In this document: one piece after another, positions 35,275 to 46,744 of the stretch | How the letters are laid out: every line of letters begins with the position of its first letter | Position numbering within the stretch: position 1 is the stretch's first letter | DNA from: Enoplosus armatus | Taxonomy: Eukaryota; Chordata; Actinopteri; Centrarchiformes; Enoplosidae | Assembly (NCBI RefSeq): GCF_043641665.1 | Contig: NC_092192.1 | Coordinates: 22,240,978 to 22,304,977, forward strand | Reading direction: 5' to 3' | DNA: 64,000 bases | Translations under genes and position numbers: made by a program | Notes under the pieces: generated by a model | Told to the model about the DNA's origin: nothing | The model's database searches: none | What the model saw: the letters and a program-made list of their open reading frames with translations, nothing else

Positions 35275-35385
35275 CTGACATTTGCAGGCACTTTAATAAG
35301 TGTATTAAGATTGGCAGCTCTACTTGCCGTTCACCAGCCTGATTAGCATAAAGCTATTTATTAGGCTGATTTCCCAGGCTGAGAG
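35275..35385. promoter_or_regulatory. candidate conserved non-coding element
   Basis: CTTTAATAAGTGTATTAAG, CTGATTAGCATAAAGC and TATTTATTAGGCTG in 110 bases. Dense homeodomain-type words. Confidence 0.3.
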
Positions 35386-35413
35386 CAACAGAGACTGGGG
35401 AAAGGAGCAGAGC

Positions 35414-35415
<2 letters not shown>

Positions 35416-35470
<55 letters not shown>

Positions 35471-35478
35471 GGGGGGGG
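35416..35478. repeat. compound (TG)26-G11 tract
   Basis: Long TG array running directly into G11. Confidence 0.97.
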
Positions 35479-35820
35479 TTGACGCCATTGGGGAAGGCTG
35501 GCAGAAGGTTAAGGGCAAGTCGCCATGGAAACAGACTGGGCCTGTGGCGGCGAGTGATTTGCAATAGTGGACGTTCATTTACAGGTGGCGATGAGACGCA
35601 GAGCCGGGGGGTGGGGGGGGTTAGAGGTCGGAGATGGCCATCAGGTCCACTGTGGGGAGTTTCCATAAGAATAATGGCCAGTTCGCGCACGACGGCACGG
35701 TGCTGTGACTCTTACAGGTGGGCAGCGCTATTTGCACTCGCACATTTCACAGTGCAATTAGCCTCATTACGGCAGCCTAAACACGCACACACAATTGCAA
35801 CTCTAATCTATGTACACACA

Positions 35821-35836
35821 CCCCCCCCCCCCCCCC
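35821..35836. repeat. poly(C) tract, C16
   Basis: Preceded by a short ACACAC run. Confidence 0.95.
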
Positions 35837-36011
35837 TCCCCTCCTGCCGCCATCACATGCATGAACACTTTCCTGCAGGTCTTCATTAGCACTAATCAGG
35901 GTCTTGCCGCTGCCCACAGCGGGGGCCTCTGACACCTCTTGTCTCCTCCTCTGGGTGTCCATGCTGCTCTGACACTGCTCGCATAATGCCGAGGCAAGAA
36001 AGAGCACAATG

Positions 36012-36015
<4 letters not shown>

Positions 36016-36056
<41 letters not shown>
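36016..36056. repeat. (GT)20 microsatellite
   Basis: Perfect array. Confidence 0.97.
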
Positions 36057-36057
<1 letters not shown>

Positions 36058-36454
36058 CAGGCTCCAATCATTCCTCGCAGCGCAGCCATGACCCGCCAAA
36101 TTGCTCTGCACAGCAACGTGGAGTGTAAACAGGGTGTTGCTGGGCACGATTGTGCATACAGCTGGAAAAGTCCTATTTCATAACCACACGTTGCTCCGCG
36201 GACTCTTCATTTCCCTCACTCCTGCGATATACACTCCCTTCAGGGCAGTGAATATGAAGGTCAGGCTGAAGACCTCATTCACACACACACACAGAGTTAA
36301 CTGGCAGGTTACTTTGTTTACATGGGCCTCTCCCAGCGGCCCTGTTAGGCTCATGAGTTATTTAGACTAATCGATGCCACTGGATCTTTCCGTGTTGTTT
36401 CTGCGTTTGCTGCTGGAGCAGCTGGAACTCCTTGGCTGCGGTTCGCATGCGCGT

Positions 36455-36680
36455 GTCTGCAAGCCCAGGCGTGCATTACCGCACGGCGCACTTAGCATTT
36501 ATTGCGCAAATTGGACAAAGGCGGCCCGCTGAATGAAGGTAATGTAGTGGAACATCACATGCTCCACGCAGGCCATTTAAAAACAGAATCGATGGATCAC
36601 GTGACGTTGAAATGCACGGTGAAGGAGCTCTGTCACCACGTGCCCAGAGGCCGCGAAGGCCCGCCACGGCATTAAATCAA
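36455..36680. promoter_or_regulatory. candidate conserved non-coding element
   Basis: GCATTTATTGCGCAAATTGG, GAAGGTAATGTAG and a CACGTG near 36638, without simple repeats. Confidence 0.25.
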
Positions 36681-37808
36681 TCCGAACGACGACAGACAGT
36701 GACTCACATGTTAGATCATACTAGAAGGTTTACCCAAACACACTTTTTCGGACGGCGAAGAGACACCGTCTGATGATCGCTCTCGAAACCTCGTTTTTTG
36801 GGGAAACGCGTTGTCCCGGCAGGGGTGATGTCATCACACTGATATCACACCGCATCTGTGTTCACCCCGACACAAAGGGAGCGGGGCCCCGCTTCGTAAA
36901 GACTCAAGGTCGGGGGGGGAGGATGTGAGTCAGAGCGCGCGTGACGTCACCTCCGATTCGACACAAACACAACCTGGTGCCTGGACCTGTCGCTTGGCTC
37001 TGTCGGAGAACAAAGAGGCACCCTGTTCCAAATTTAAATATGTAGTTCAAAAAAATTCAGGCATTGGCTGTTTGACTCAACTTCTGGCATGAAAGTAAAG
37101 CATTTTGTGGGGGGGGGGGGGGGTTTAATGAATTCACAAACAAACATGACACAGAATTGCAGAATGGCCGAAACACATAAGAGAAAAAAACAATGTACGT
37201 CTTTTATTTGAATTAATAACAGGTTTTATTTGTTTACTTGTTTATTTACTAGTGGTTCGTGTTTTTTTTTTCTCTCCATTCATTTGTTCGATTACTTTGC
37301 ACATGTAGAGAATTCATTTCAGCAAGTGGTAACATCTTTTAATATGGCCTGCAAAAGGTCATTTCACTTGAACCGAGTTGTTTTCGTGTCTGACATGGTG
37401 TGACGAGATTAAACATGTCAAGGCATCGAGCTGTTTCCTTTGTTTGTTCGCACTGTCGGCGAAATGAGCAAGCGGAGACGGAAAAAAGGAGAAAACAAAG
37501 CGAAGATTAGAAATACGTAGCGAAGGTAGGAGAGGAGTATCCCCCCCCCCCCCCCCGGAGCGCTGCCTCCAGCGGGAAGCACAATTAGGATGCGTGCCGC
37601 AGCATTTACTCCGCCAATTAGCACAGCCACCTCCCTACCTGGTGAGCAAGGAGCTCGCCGGAGGGAGGGAGGGAGGGGTTGGGGAGGTGACAAGGGACAG
37701 GGTGTGTCTCTCCATCCTTCTCTGTGCCCTTTCATACCCTCCTCCTCCTCCTCCTCCACTCTGTCTCTTCATCCACAGGCTTTGCATTTGAAAGGAGCTG
37801 TGCCAGTC
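36681..37808. other. intron 1 sequence with G15 and C16
   Basis: G15 at 37109-37123, C16 at 37541-37556, GGGA repeats near 37660 and (CCT)5 near 37740. No exon recognised. Confidence 0.5.
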
Positions 37809-38005
37809 AAAAAAAAAAAAAATGGCCCCCGCACATGAAAGCAAATGTCAGGGTTAAAGGGCGTCTCTGACAGAGCTTCATCAAAGGCGGAGAGGGCTGT
37901 TCTGGGTCCGAGAGACAACACAGGCTTCTCCAGGCTGTCGAGAGCGGACAACTTTTGGTATTTCATTTGGAGAACAGAACAATTATCAGCTTGGATTAGA
38001 CTCGT

Positions 38006-38031
38006 GGGGGTGGGGGTGGGGGTGGGGGGGG
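38006..38031 (+). other. G-quadruplex-forming motif
   Basis: G5-T-G5-T-G5-T-G8: four G runs separated by single T loops, on the strand that matches the robo3 transcript. It meets the canonical rule for a very stable parallel quadruplex. Confidence 0.9.
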
Positions 38032-39533
38032 TAGTGAACAAGATTCTTCAAGAAGCACTCCTTGACGTTTACGGTCGCTCTGCTCAGTGCCTGAGCCGAT
38101 ACCCTGAATGAACAGCAAAAACTCCGGCAGAGAAAGAGAAACCATGCAATCCACCGCCCCCCTCCCTCCCCCCCGCTCTGAAGATGCAGTGCACACACAG
38201 TGAACAAGGGCGACCTCCAGTGGACCACTGGAGTCACTTTAAAGTGAAATGTCCACTGTCCTGCCTGCTTTTACCAAATGAACCGCGTGAAGTGAAATGA
38301 GAGACAAACTAAGCTCGACAGCTTTCGGGGGGGGTTCATTTCAATGAAGACAGCAACCGGAGCGCATTTATCCGTCCGTTCATCCTCTTATAACACTGAC
38401 AAGACTATGCTTCAAGACCAGAACGTTTGATGGTAAGATACGAAACCCAACCCACTGATTGTGAGTTCATTTTAAAACTGATGTGTATGTGGCATGACGT
38501 CGCCGCAGAGGTGCGATTGTTTTATGCACCCTGATAGTTGGAAATCCTCCCTAATGGGAATAACCGACGAACAACATAAGACAAATGAGGCAAACGGGAC
38601 AAATCCTCTTTGACCTACTAGGTGGAAAGTCACAGACTCGCATGAACAGGAGTGGATACGTAGGTCTATGGCTCCCTCTAGTGGCCGGACAGGCGCAGCT
38701 CAGCCTCGTCAGACCGGCAGCAACACAGAGAATCTCCCCTGAAATGCTTTTGGAAGGTGTACCACCGTTTCCGAGCTCAAACTTCATTCACCGCTGTCAT
38801 CCGAAAGCGCCTTCGCTCTTCACTAATCGCCCTTAATGCTCTTCTCCTGAACAGTATTCATCTGTGAATACGGAGCGAGCAGAGGGGGGCCCCTTGAGAA
38901 TTCCCTTGGGGATATCACCCGGCCAGACCCTCCTCCTGTCGCTGTACCGCTCGTACTGAACACCAGGTGTCAGCAACGTGCAACGCAGTGATGTATACAT
39001 CACTTCATGATGTGTCGTGTGCTGTAACGTGTAATGGTTGTGTTTATTAAACGGGAGCCAGTCGTTTAAATCTAAAGTTTGGGGAACACATGTTACACAT
39101 CTTATGGGTACCCTCAAACTACTACTACTAGTGGAGTAAAAAAAGTCCATGGCTACACATTTTATTAAATCATGTGTGGCAAATCAACCGGGTATGACAA
39201 TAAACTTGTAAAAACTCATTATAACACAGACTGATCAAAAACTGCCACACATTTGTTCCAATCCTTAGAGGGAACATTCAGCACCTGGTTTCAAAATAAC
39301 AGTTACAGAATAAAAATTGTTCAGCTGATAAACCCATAAGCATCATTTGTACATGCGAGGCTGGAGAGGCACAGGACAACGGATGCATTTGTCTTTGTTG
39401 TAGCTCGGAAGGGGGTCGAAGAGGGCTGTGTTCACGTTTTTTCGCCACCGGGGGGTGACAGAGGTCTTTACGGGTGTTGTTCGTCATCAAATCCCATGAT
39501 AGAAGAAGCAAAGTCTCATGGACAGGAGAATAA
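38032..39533. other. intron 1 sequence, repeat fragments possible
   Basis: The words ACCTCCAGTGGACC (38212) and CCCTCTAGTGGCCGG (38671) are typical of fish interspersed-repeat ends. I cannot delimit an element. Confidence 0.35.
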
Positions 39534-39824
39534 GGGGGGGGGGGGCTGCAGGCCTTTGACCTCAGATTTACCTGCTCGCGATGTTGGCCGCCATGTTTAC
39601 ACCTTGTGTTATTATCTGAGCCCATGTGCCCCCCCCCCGCTCACTTCTGCATCATCTCACAGCTTCTGCCCGTGGCTTTGACGGGTTTCGTTGAGGTGGC
39701 TGTGGCAGGTGAGTGGGCGTCACTGATCTGAAACACCCTCCCTGTTGGGCCCCCATCCCGTCCTCAGACATAGCTTCATCCATCACTCTCTCTGGCACGC
39801 TGACACGCCCCCCCCCCCCCCCCC
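39534..39824. repeat. G12 and C17 tracts
   Basis: G12 at 39534-39545, C8 near 39630 and C17 at 39808-39824. Confidence 0.93.
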
Positions 39825-40058
39825 TCCATCTCTTGTGGATATGTGTGTGTTTGTGTGGGCGGGCCCAGTGTCCTATCCTATCCATTTACTTGTTTCTGCA
39901 AAGTCTGAATTAAGTGAAGGACAAGACATAAGAGCAGCCAATCACGATTAAAAGGCGGTTTCAAAAAAAGGATTTCATATCTAGGCCGACAGAACATCCT
40001 GAGTTCAAGTTGTGCTTTTCAAAAATGTCTTCCACTTCTCTGGGCTCCTCAGCATTAA

Positions 40059-40102
40059 AAACAAACAAACAAACAAACAAACAAACAAACAAACAAACAA
40101 AC
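40059..40102. repeat. (AAAC)11 microsatellite
   Basis: Near-perfect tetranucleotide array. Confidence 0.97.
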
Positions 40103-40313
40103 GGTGTTCTTTCCTTATGAAACTCAACGTGCAGTGTAGCGGAGGGGTGTTCCAAACACTGCCAGTCTGCGTCTGAGCTAAGCCACGACTCGAAAGCTCG
40201 AAAAAGCCCACGGAGGGGCTCCCAGCTGACAGGAAGTGCAGAAGACGCGGGAGCAGTGGCAGCTTGTTGGCTTGTAGGATCCCACGTTTTGGTTTGTTTG
40301 GGTGAAGAGGGGA

Positions 40314-40410
40314 GGGGGGGGGGGGGGCATGGGGATCAGACGTGCAGGTAATTGCTGTAGGTGAGCCGCCAATGAGCACCTCGGGGGCTCAATGAGCATC
40401 CCCCCCCCCC
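40314..40410. repeat. G14 and C11 tracts 73 bases apart
   Basis: G14 at 40314-40327 and C11 at 40400-40410. Confidence 0.93.
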
Positions 40411-40610
40411 TTCCTCAACCTCACTTTCATTCTCCTCCTGCTCGCAGGTCTTTTACCTTTCTAAATATATCTTTGCCATGAGCGATCCCACCCCCCCACC
40501 CCCCACCATCCATTGATTCTCCTCTGGCATTGATTTGGAATCCTCTGTCTGTGTGTGTGATTGTGTGGGCTGCGCGAGTATATGTGCACTTCTCCGGTTT
40601 CGCGTAGGTG

Positions 40611-40644
40611 TGTGTATTGTGTGTGTGTGTGTGTGTGTGTGTGT
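40611..40644. repeat. (GT)13 microsatellite
   Basis: GT array preceded by GTGTGTATT. Confidence 0.95.
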
Positions 40645-41028
40645 TTCAGGTCGAGCAAATGGATTTTTGGCGCTTTCGGCCCGTTCTCGTGTCCCTTTGG
40701 TTCTGCTCTCCAGCTCGGATGCTTGAAAGTAGGCCCTGAGAGAGTGTTCTTTGGACACTCTTACTTCCTTATTTCAGGCCTGCCTTGAATCGATGTGAGC
40801 ATTCATTTTAAATGTCGGCCTCCCGAAACACAACAGCTCCTTTGCTTAGCACATGAAAAGAGCCGCCGGAGCCTTTAATCTCAGTCAAATCCCGTATCTC
40901 CATCCCTTTTTTTTATTATTATTATAATATTTGTCATTTGAAGCACAGAGAGAGATTTCTGCCTTCAGTCAGTTTACCAGGATATTAAATGACTCCACTT
41001 TTCTGTTCATATAGAGAACAAAAAAAAA

Positions 41029-41033
<5 letters not shown>

Positions 41034-41069
<36 letters not shown>

Positions 41070-41074
41070 TATAT
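41034..41074. repeat. (AT)n microsatellite
   Basis: AT array with one AAT interruption. Confidence 0.95.
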
Positions 41075-41155
41075 TAATTCATATATGTACCACCATCGTT
41101 TTCATTAACACTTGAACAACACTTGGGTGAAAGAATATGGGACAAAGGGAGGAAT

Positions 41156-41169
41156 CCCCCCCCCCCCCC
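41156..41169. repeat. poly(C) tract, C14
   Basis: Uninterrupted C run. Confidence 0.95.
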
Positions 41170-41366
41170 ACCTCACTGCTAGGCTAGTTGGGGATATCGA
41201 GAAGAAATTAATTTTCCCCCCCTTCCCACAATCCTCATCACAATCTTGTCTGAGGGGCGATCGATGCCCAGGCAGTATAGTTCTGATATATGCTGCTGCC
41301 GATGGGAGCGTGATTTATGTCTGCTGTACCGTGGACATGCTGCCTGCACTCGTACTGGTGCCAAAT

Positions 41367-41394
41367 CCCCCCCCCCCCCCCCCCCCCCCCCCCC
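41367..41394. repeat. poly(C) tract, C28
   Basis: Uninterrupted C run. Confidence 0.95.
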
Positions 41395-42108
41395 GACCCA
41401 CAGGAACAGGCCGGATTTAGAGAAATCAATCCGAAATGCAGATTGTTTCGGCCCGGCGCTCCTTTTCCTAAGGCGGGTTGGCGAGCTGGACTCAGGCGTG
41501 CCATCAATTAGGGAGGGGGTTCACATTTAATGGAAACACCCTGTTTATCACTAGTTTAACATCCGCCATCCGGCCCTCTTCTTTTGGAAATCCTCTACGG
41601 AGAAGAGAACACCCGCCGACATCCAGTCTTCTCAACCAACAGCCAGCTTAGTTATTGGGTTGGGTCATCACCTGATGGGTGCTTGGTGCTAATCACGTGA
41701 CAGCAGCAGGAAGTAGCAGAAGACACAGTCAACTGAAATCCTCCTGTTTGTGTTCGCAATGTCATTACTTTCCGGTTTGACTCCCAAAAAAAGCAAAAAA
41801 AAAATCCATACAGAACGCCCTTAAACAATCTATCGTAAGCTCATTTACAAAGACTGTAATTTGCAGAACGCAATCGTCGCGCGCGGCCGCCATCGACAAT
41901 TGCGCGGGGACGGCGAGGGGAATCATCGCATGGTCTTCAACCGTTGATATTCAATTGTCCTAATTGCAAATCTATTTATCATCGACTCCTCAGATGGGTT
42001 TTTATGGTCGCCTGTCTTGTCACCGTAATTTCATTAGCGATTTTGCAATAATTGTGACAAATTGGGGTTTCCTTTTGGGTAATTCAGTTATTCCTGTTAG
42101 TCGACTAC
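41395..42108. other. intron 1 sequence without recognised feature
   Basis: Includes homeodomain-like text near 41945-42100 (TCCTAATTGCAAATC, CATTAGCGATTTTGC) that could be regulatory. Confidence 0.35.
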
Positions 42109-42138
42109 CCCCCCCCACACACACACACACACACACAT
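42109..42138. repeat. compound C7-(CA)11
   Basis: Short C run directly followed by a CA array. Confidence 0.95.
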
Positions 42139-42544
42139 ATCCCTACAGACCAGCACCTATCATTTCTTCACCACTGAACTCTCAAATATTTGTTGACATT
42201 GCTGACATAATGACGTAACGTCACTGAACGCAACACGCTCTTTACTCCGAGGGGACCGTTTTACTTCCCTTGCTTCTTCTTTGCAGCGCATGTTGTCATG
42301 GTTATGGTTGCCAAAAGCTGCTCGCCTTGTTTTCATCATAAAATATGATCATCACTTGACTAAATTAACACTGCATGTCACAGAGCATGATGTAACAGCG
42401 TGATCACATGTAATACAACTGCAGGGAAACATTGGCATTCGTTTCTGCAGACCAGCTTGTTGCACTGTAACATACAGTACACACACAAGCAGGGGCCTGA
42501 AGGACTTTACAGCACGGAACGCTACTGTTTATTAACAGATGGTT

Positions 42545-42765
42545 CCCCCCCCCCCCCCCCACTAGTTTCCATTCCCCCTCATCCTCGGTCTGCAGTCCAT
42601 CTCCACCGGCTCGAGTCTTCAGTCTAATGAAGTGACCAGGTGTTCGGCGTAGGACGCAGGATGCAGGAAGGACAGCAGCCGTGCTTCCTCCTCCACATCT
42701 GGGCCTCCTTCTTAAACATCCTCCGACGCCGCTTCCTCCTCCTACCCCCCCCCCCCCCCCCCCCC
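42545..42765. repeat. C16 and C21 tracts
   Basis: C16 at 42545-42560 and C21 at 42745-42765. Confidence 0.95.
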
Positions 42766-43231
42766 AACCCCCGAGCAGGAAACAGAAGTCCTCCTTTTTC
42801 AGCCATTGTCTGCGTCCACGCTGCTGGTTTGAAGGACGCTTTTCACCATTCGCCCCCACAGCCAAACGAGGCACTTCCTGTTTGTCAGTCGGGGGACAAC
42901 GCCGGATAAATGGCAGAACCTTCTCTGACGACTCCCACTCAGTGCTGCATCCCCCATCATTTTCAAGAAGAAAAAAAAAAAAAAGAAGAATAAAACGAGC
43001 TCTTTGAAAGGTATTAAATTCCATAATAGATCGTCTTCCCACCACAGAGGTGGTATGAGGCAGGAGGGGGGCACAAATAAATCAATACAACAAAGTGGGC
43101 TGTGTAGGGAAGAGAGACAGCAGGCTGAAATATTAACCAAGCGCCATAGGAACACAAGCCAAAGCCTATGAAACAGAGAATCCATTATGGGCAAGTCTGG
43201 AGTTGTCTGTGGAATTGGATTCAGTAACAGG

Positions 43232-43291
43232 AGAGGAGGGGTGGTGGGGTGGGGTGGCGTGTCGGGGGTGGGGGGGGGGGGGTGGGGGGTG
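43232..43291 (+). repeat. G/T-rich array with G12, quadruplex-prone
   Basis: GGTGGGG units followed by G5-T-G12-T-G6. Confidence 0.9.
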
Positions 43292-43861
43292 TAATGCCCG
43301 TTCACCGGTTTTATTGAGAACTCATTGCACTGCAAAATTGAGAAGCTGCTATCGATCAGCGACTGTACAGAGAGGGGAGCGCAGGCTTCCAAACAGGCTG
43401 CGTTTGCTCAAGTTCTTTTTCTCCGCTGCCCTCAGGCGCTGGATGGAAGACGCACTTCCTCACACACTTTTTTTTTTAACACCTTGTGTTATCTTCCATT
43501 CATTCGAACTGCTAACGCGGAAGTGTGTCGCACTGGTTTGTCCGTTGCCAGAGAGTCTTATTACGGAGGATAATACAGAGATGGGAGAAGCAGCGGTAAA
43601 AGAGACAGGCACGCCTTCCTTTTTTTTTTAATTTCAAGGTGATCCCGGGCGCCGCATTGACCACGCGGTGACTGTAACTTGTTAAAAAAAAAAAAGAGAA
43701 GAATACGTAACAACGGCACCTGAAAGCATCATTTTCCTTTTCAAGGCAGTTTCAATAAGTGTCTGACAGAATCTTGGTGCTACTGCACCACTCCACCTCA
43801 TATATCCCTCCTCCACACCCACACATACACCATCTTCTCTTCCATCTCTGTGCCTATTCCA

Positions 43862-43874
43862 CCCCCCCCCCCCC
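43862..43874. repeat. poly(C) tract, C13
   Basis: Uninterrupted C run. Confidence 0.95.
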
Positions 43875-44008
43875 AGCCCAGCCAGCCCCTGCCTTGATAA
43901 TGCCTTTGGAAACCCCCAGCCACAGGTAGTATCGAGCAGGTCTTGTTAAAGTGAGATTACCGCGGAGAGATGGGAGGTGAAGGAGATGAGGGAGCGCGAG
44001 TCGGAGAT

Positions 44009-44030
44009 GAGATGGGATGGGATGGGATGG
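44009..44030. repeat. (GGGAT)4 tandem repeat
   Basis: Four pentanucleotide units inside purine-rich sequence. Confidence 0.9.
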
Positions 44031-45160
44031 CGGCGGCCTCGTTCACAGGGGGGTGATTGTAGGGTGGCGGCGCTGCTGAGGTCAGGGGGAAATGCTCATC
44101 CCCGGGATTTACAGCCATAGGACGCTCCGTGCGCCGCAGTACAGTAGGATTTGTGACCGCACTCCATCCAATCCACTTCATCCTTCTGTGTCTGCAAGCC
44201 TGCGCATGGATATGGATCCTGGTTTAACTTGGAACAATTTATAGATCCCCACGCTGTCGCAGCTCTCCCTGACATACGACATACCACATTGTCAGCAGCA
44301 TCCGTCTTTTGCTACTTTTGAATATCAGCATAAATATATGTACATCAATCTTATACAATTCAACGGTAGGAAAGGGGAAACGAGTCGATTCTCAGTCACA
44401 ATTTTAAAATATCAGGCACTCTGATCGGTTGAGGTATTAGTCCACCTAAGTATTCCCGCAGCAAGTGGATCACGCGAAGGAAATGCTTTGCCACCGACAG
44501 CTGTGCCAAGAACGGAAGACCTGAATGTGAATGGACAAGTGTGTTTCGTGCCCTGTAGCCACGATTGCCGTCGCGTCTTTAGACCGAACTAGTTAAAAGA
44601 GGGCCGAGTTAGGTCGAGCGTCGCTTCTACGTTTTGTTTTCAAGAAATAAAGTGAAACCTTGACGCAAACCGGCAGATGGTCACCGTGGAGTTTGCCCAT
44701 ACATTGCAGGGCAAACCAATAGGCCACGAATAGGATCATACACAAACGTTGAGTGAGATGAAGCAACACTGACTTTCAGTTGACGCACATACCTATCCAT
44801 CTACGAAAAAAAGAACACACAGTCCATACATTTTGACCAAAATTGACCTTCACTGCTTCGCGGGTGCCAAAGTCATGTCACCTATCTGCCTAAATAAGGC
44901 TTATTAAACATAATGGCGAAGTCAAAAACTGGCCTTATTGCTGAATGCACACTTTTGAAGCAATATTTAAGCCTTCAGCTACCGTTGGATGGAAACGTCC
45001 CGGTGAGCATCATTTCCTCTTCTACCTTTAAAATCCCGCTTACGTGAAATGGTCTTGGTGGTTCTCGGCTTGGATCAACTGCCAGCTTTTATATTAGCTG
45101 CAGTGGACCACAGGGATACCGGTCCCAGCACTGGGTCCACGGCTGCTTACAGCATGCTCT
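44031..45160. other. intron 1 sequence without recognised feature
   Basis: Unique, AT-balanced sequence. No exon, RNA gene or repeat boundary identified. Confidence 0.45.
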
Positions 45161-45185
45161 GTGTGTGTGTGTGTGTGTGTGTGTG
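45161..45185. repeat. (GT)12 microsatellite
   Basis: Perfect array. Confidence 0.97.
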
Positions 45186-45340
45186 CATACAGCCAGAGGG
45201 CAACTTGATTCAGATTCAGTGGAAGTGATAGTCGGTGATAGTACATTGTTGTTTTCCCTCATGTTTCTCCGAAGCCGCCGTTATTAACACGGATGAGGTG
45301 TTAAACAACGCGTGCCAACAATAGCACAGCAACAATAGCA

Positions 45341-45371
45341 CCCCCCCCACACACACACACACACACACACA
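45341..45371. repeat. compound C8-(AC)11
   Basis: C run directly followed by an AC array. It lies about 155 bases after the GT array, which is complementary. Confidence 0.95.
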
Positions 45372-45890
45372 ATCACCTACTGCCTACGATGTGTGCAGGT
45401 CTGTCTTTCAGGCCTTGCCACAGAAAACACAGCTCCAATGGACAGGAAGGGGATCGCGTATACAGCCGGAATACAGCCGAGTGGATCGCTGCCGACACAC
45501 AGCGATGCAGAGGCGTACGTCCGAGCGCCCGAGCGAGAGGAAAAGAAAAGCGCATTTCTAAAGAAGTGCTGTAAAGGAAAATCAACCTTGATAGATAAAC
45601 TGATGGATAAAGACACATATTTTCCTCATCCCACATCTGCCCGAAGTAACTACAGCATTATTTGTGTTTTCTCTGTAACGGTTCTGTTTAGACGCCTACA
45701 GCACTTGGTTACGGTCACGGAGAGGTGGGGGTCTCAGCTAAATACTGAAAAAGTCACAGGCGACTTGAAGCACGAGACACACTAAGTTTATTTATTACCG
45801 TTAAACCAAAACCACCCTCTCTCCCTTGCATTAAAGCGGCTATGATCAATAAGAGATGTTGTTATAACAGCGTATCAAATAGCCTGCATA

Positions 45891-45972
45891 GACCTACATT
45901 GCTATTGAAGCTAGCGTTAGCTGTTAGCTGCCTTATTTTCTAACATTGGTAACTTGATAAAACACACAAAAA
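45891..45972 (+). repeat. 82-bp direct repeat, copy 1
   Basis: Matches 46349-46430 at 81 of 82 positions. It includes GAAGCTAGCGTTAGCTG and ends in AAAACACACAAAAA. Confidence 0.95.
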
Positions 45973-46348
45973 CGACACCGTGAATGAAGATAAACTTAAT
46001 ATAAATGTATGTGGCGCTTGCGCACTTCCCTCGCCTGAAAATACAACCAGAAAAAGACAGATTTGGATAAATAGCGGCTTCTTTTGCGGTTACCCTGCCT
46101 GTCCGCTGGTACGACCGGGGCTTACTTCCTTATTCTAAACAAAGATTTACGGCAGTCGCGGTAATAATTCAGTAAACAATAATAACTGTAACTGTCCTAG
46201 AACTAAATTAATAATTAGCGCAAGCTATGAAATGTGCATCCTACTTACCGACAATACTACTCGCTACAGCCACTGAACACAACACATATACATCAACACG
46301 TCCGCCAAGGGAACAACACACAAACCTACACAGCTAATTAGCATGCTC
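45973..46348. other. unique sequence between the 82-bp direct repeats
   Basis: AT-rich, with no open frame of note and no recognisable transposon ends. It may be the interior of an element bounded by the repeats. Confidence 0.4.
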
Positions 46349-46430
46349 GACCTACATTGCTATTGAAGCTAGCGTTAGCTGTTCGCTGCCTTATTTTCTA
46401 ACATTGGTAACTTGATAAAACACACAAAAA
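46349..46430 (+). repeat. 82-bp direct repeat, copy 2
   Basis: The single difference from copy 1 is C for A in GTT(A/C)GCTG. The copies are offset by 458 bases, and the 376 bases between them do not repeat. They could be long direct repeats of a small element or a recent local duplication. Confidence 0.95.
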
Positions 46431-46710
46431 GGTAACGACAAAAATCTAAGATAATAATAATTCTGAGCGTAACCTTAGCCACTCAAATGTCCAGGGTGCC
46501 ACACAGACGGACAGAGTTAGCGGCTAGCTGGCTAGCAGGCGTTTCTCCCTCAGGAGCCGGTAGAACTCTGTAACCGCGGCATGTGTTCAAGTTCAAATGT
46601 TGCGTTCGTGTTTTGTTAAGTGCTGCCTCTAAGCGGCCAAAGTACATCAGTTATTGCAGGTTTAAACACTGACTTGAAGCGCGGCACGCGACATGTTTAC
46701 TTTGCTAACA

Positions 46711-46744
46711 CCCCCCCCCCCCCCCCCCCCCCACACACACACAC
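46711..46744. repeat. compound C22-(AC)6
   Basis: C run directly followed by an AC array. Confidence 0.95.

Noticed and set aside
42404..43392. Two overlapping minus-strand frames of about 200 codons
   Set aside because: Kept open by poly(G)/poly(C) and GA/T-rich text. Compositionally biased (Pro, Gly and Phe runs) with no domain.
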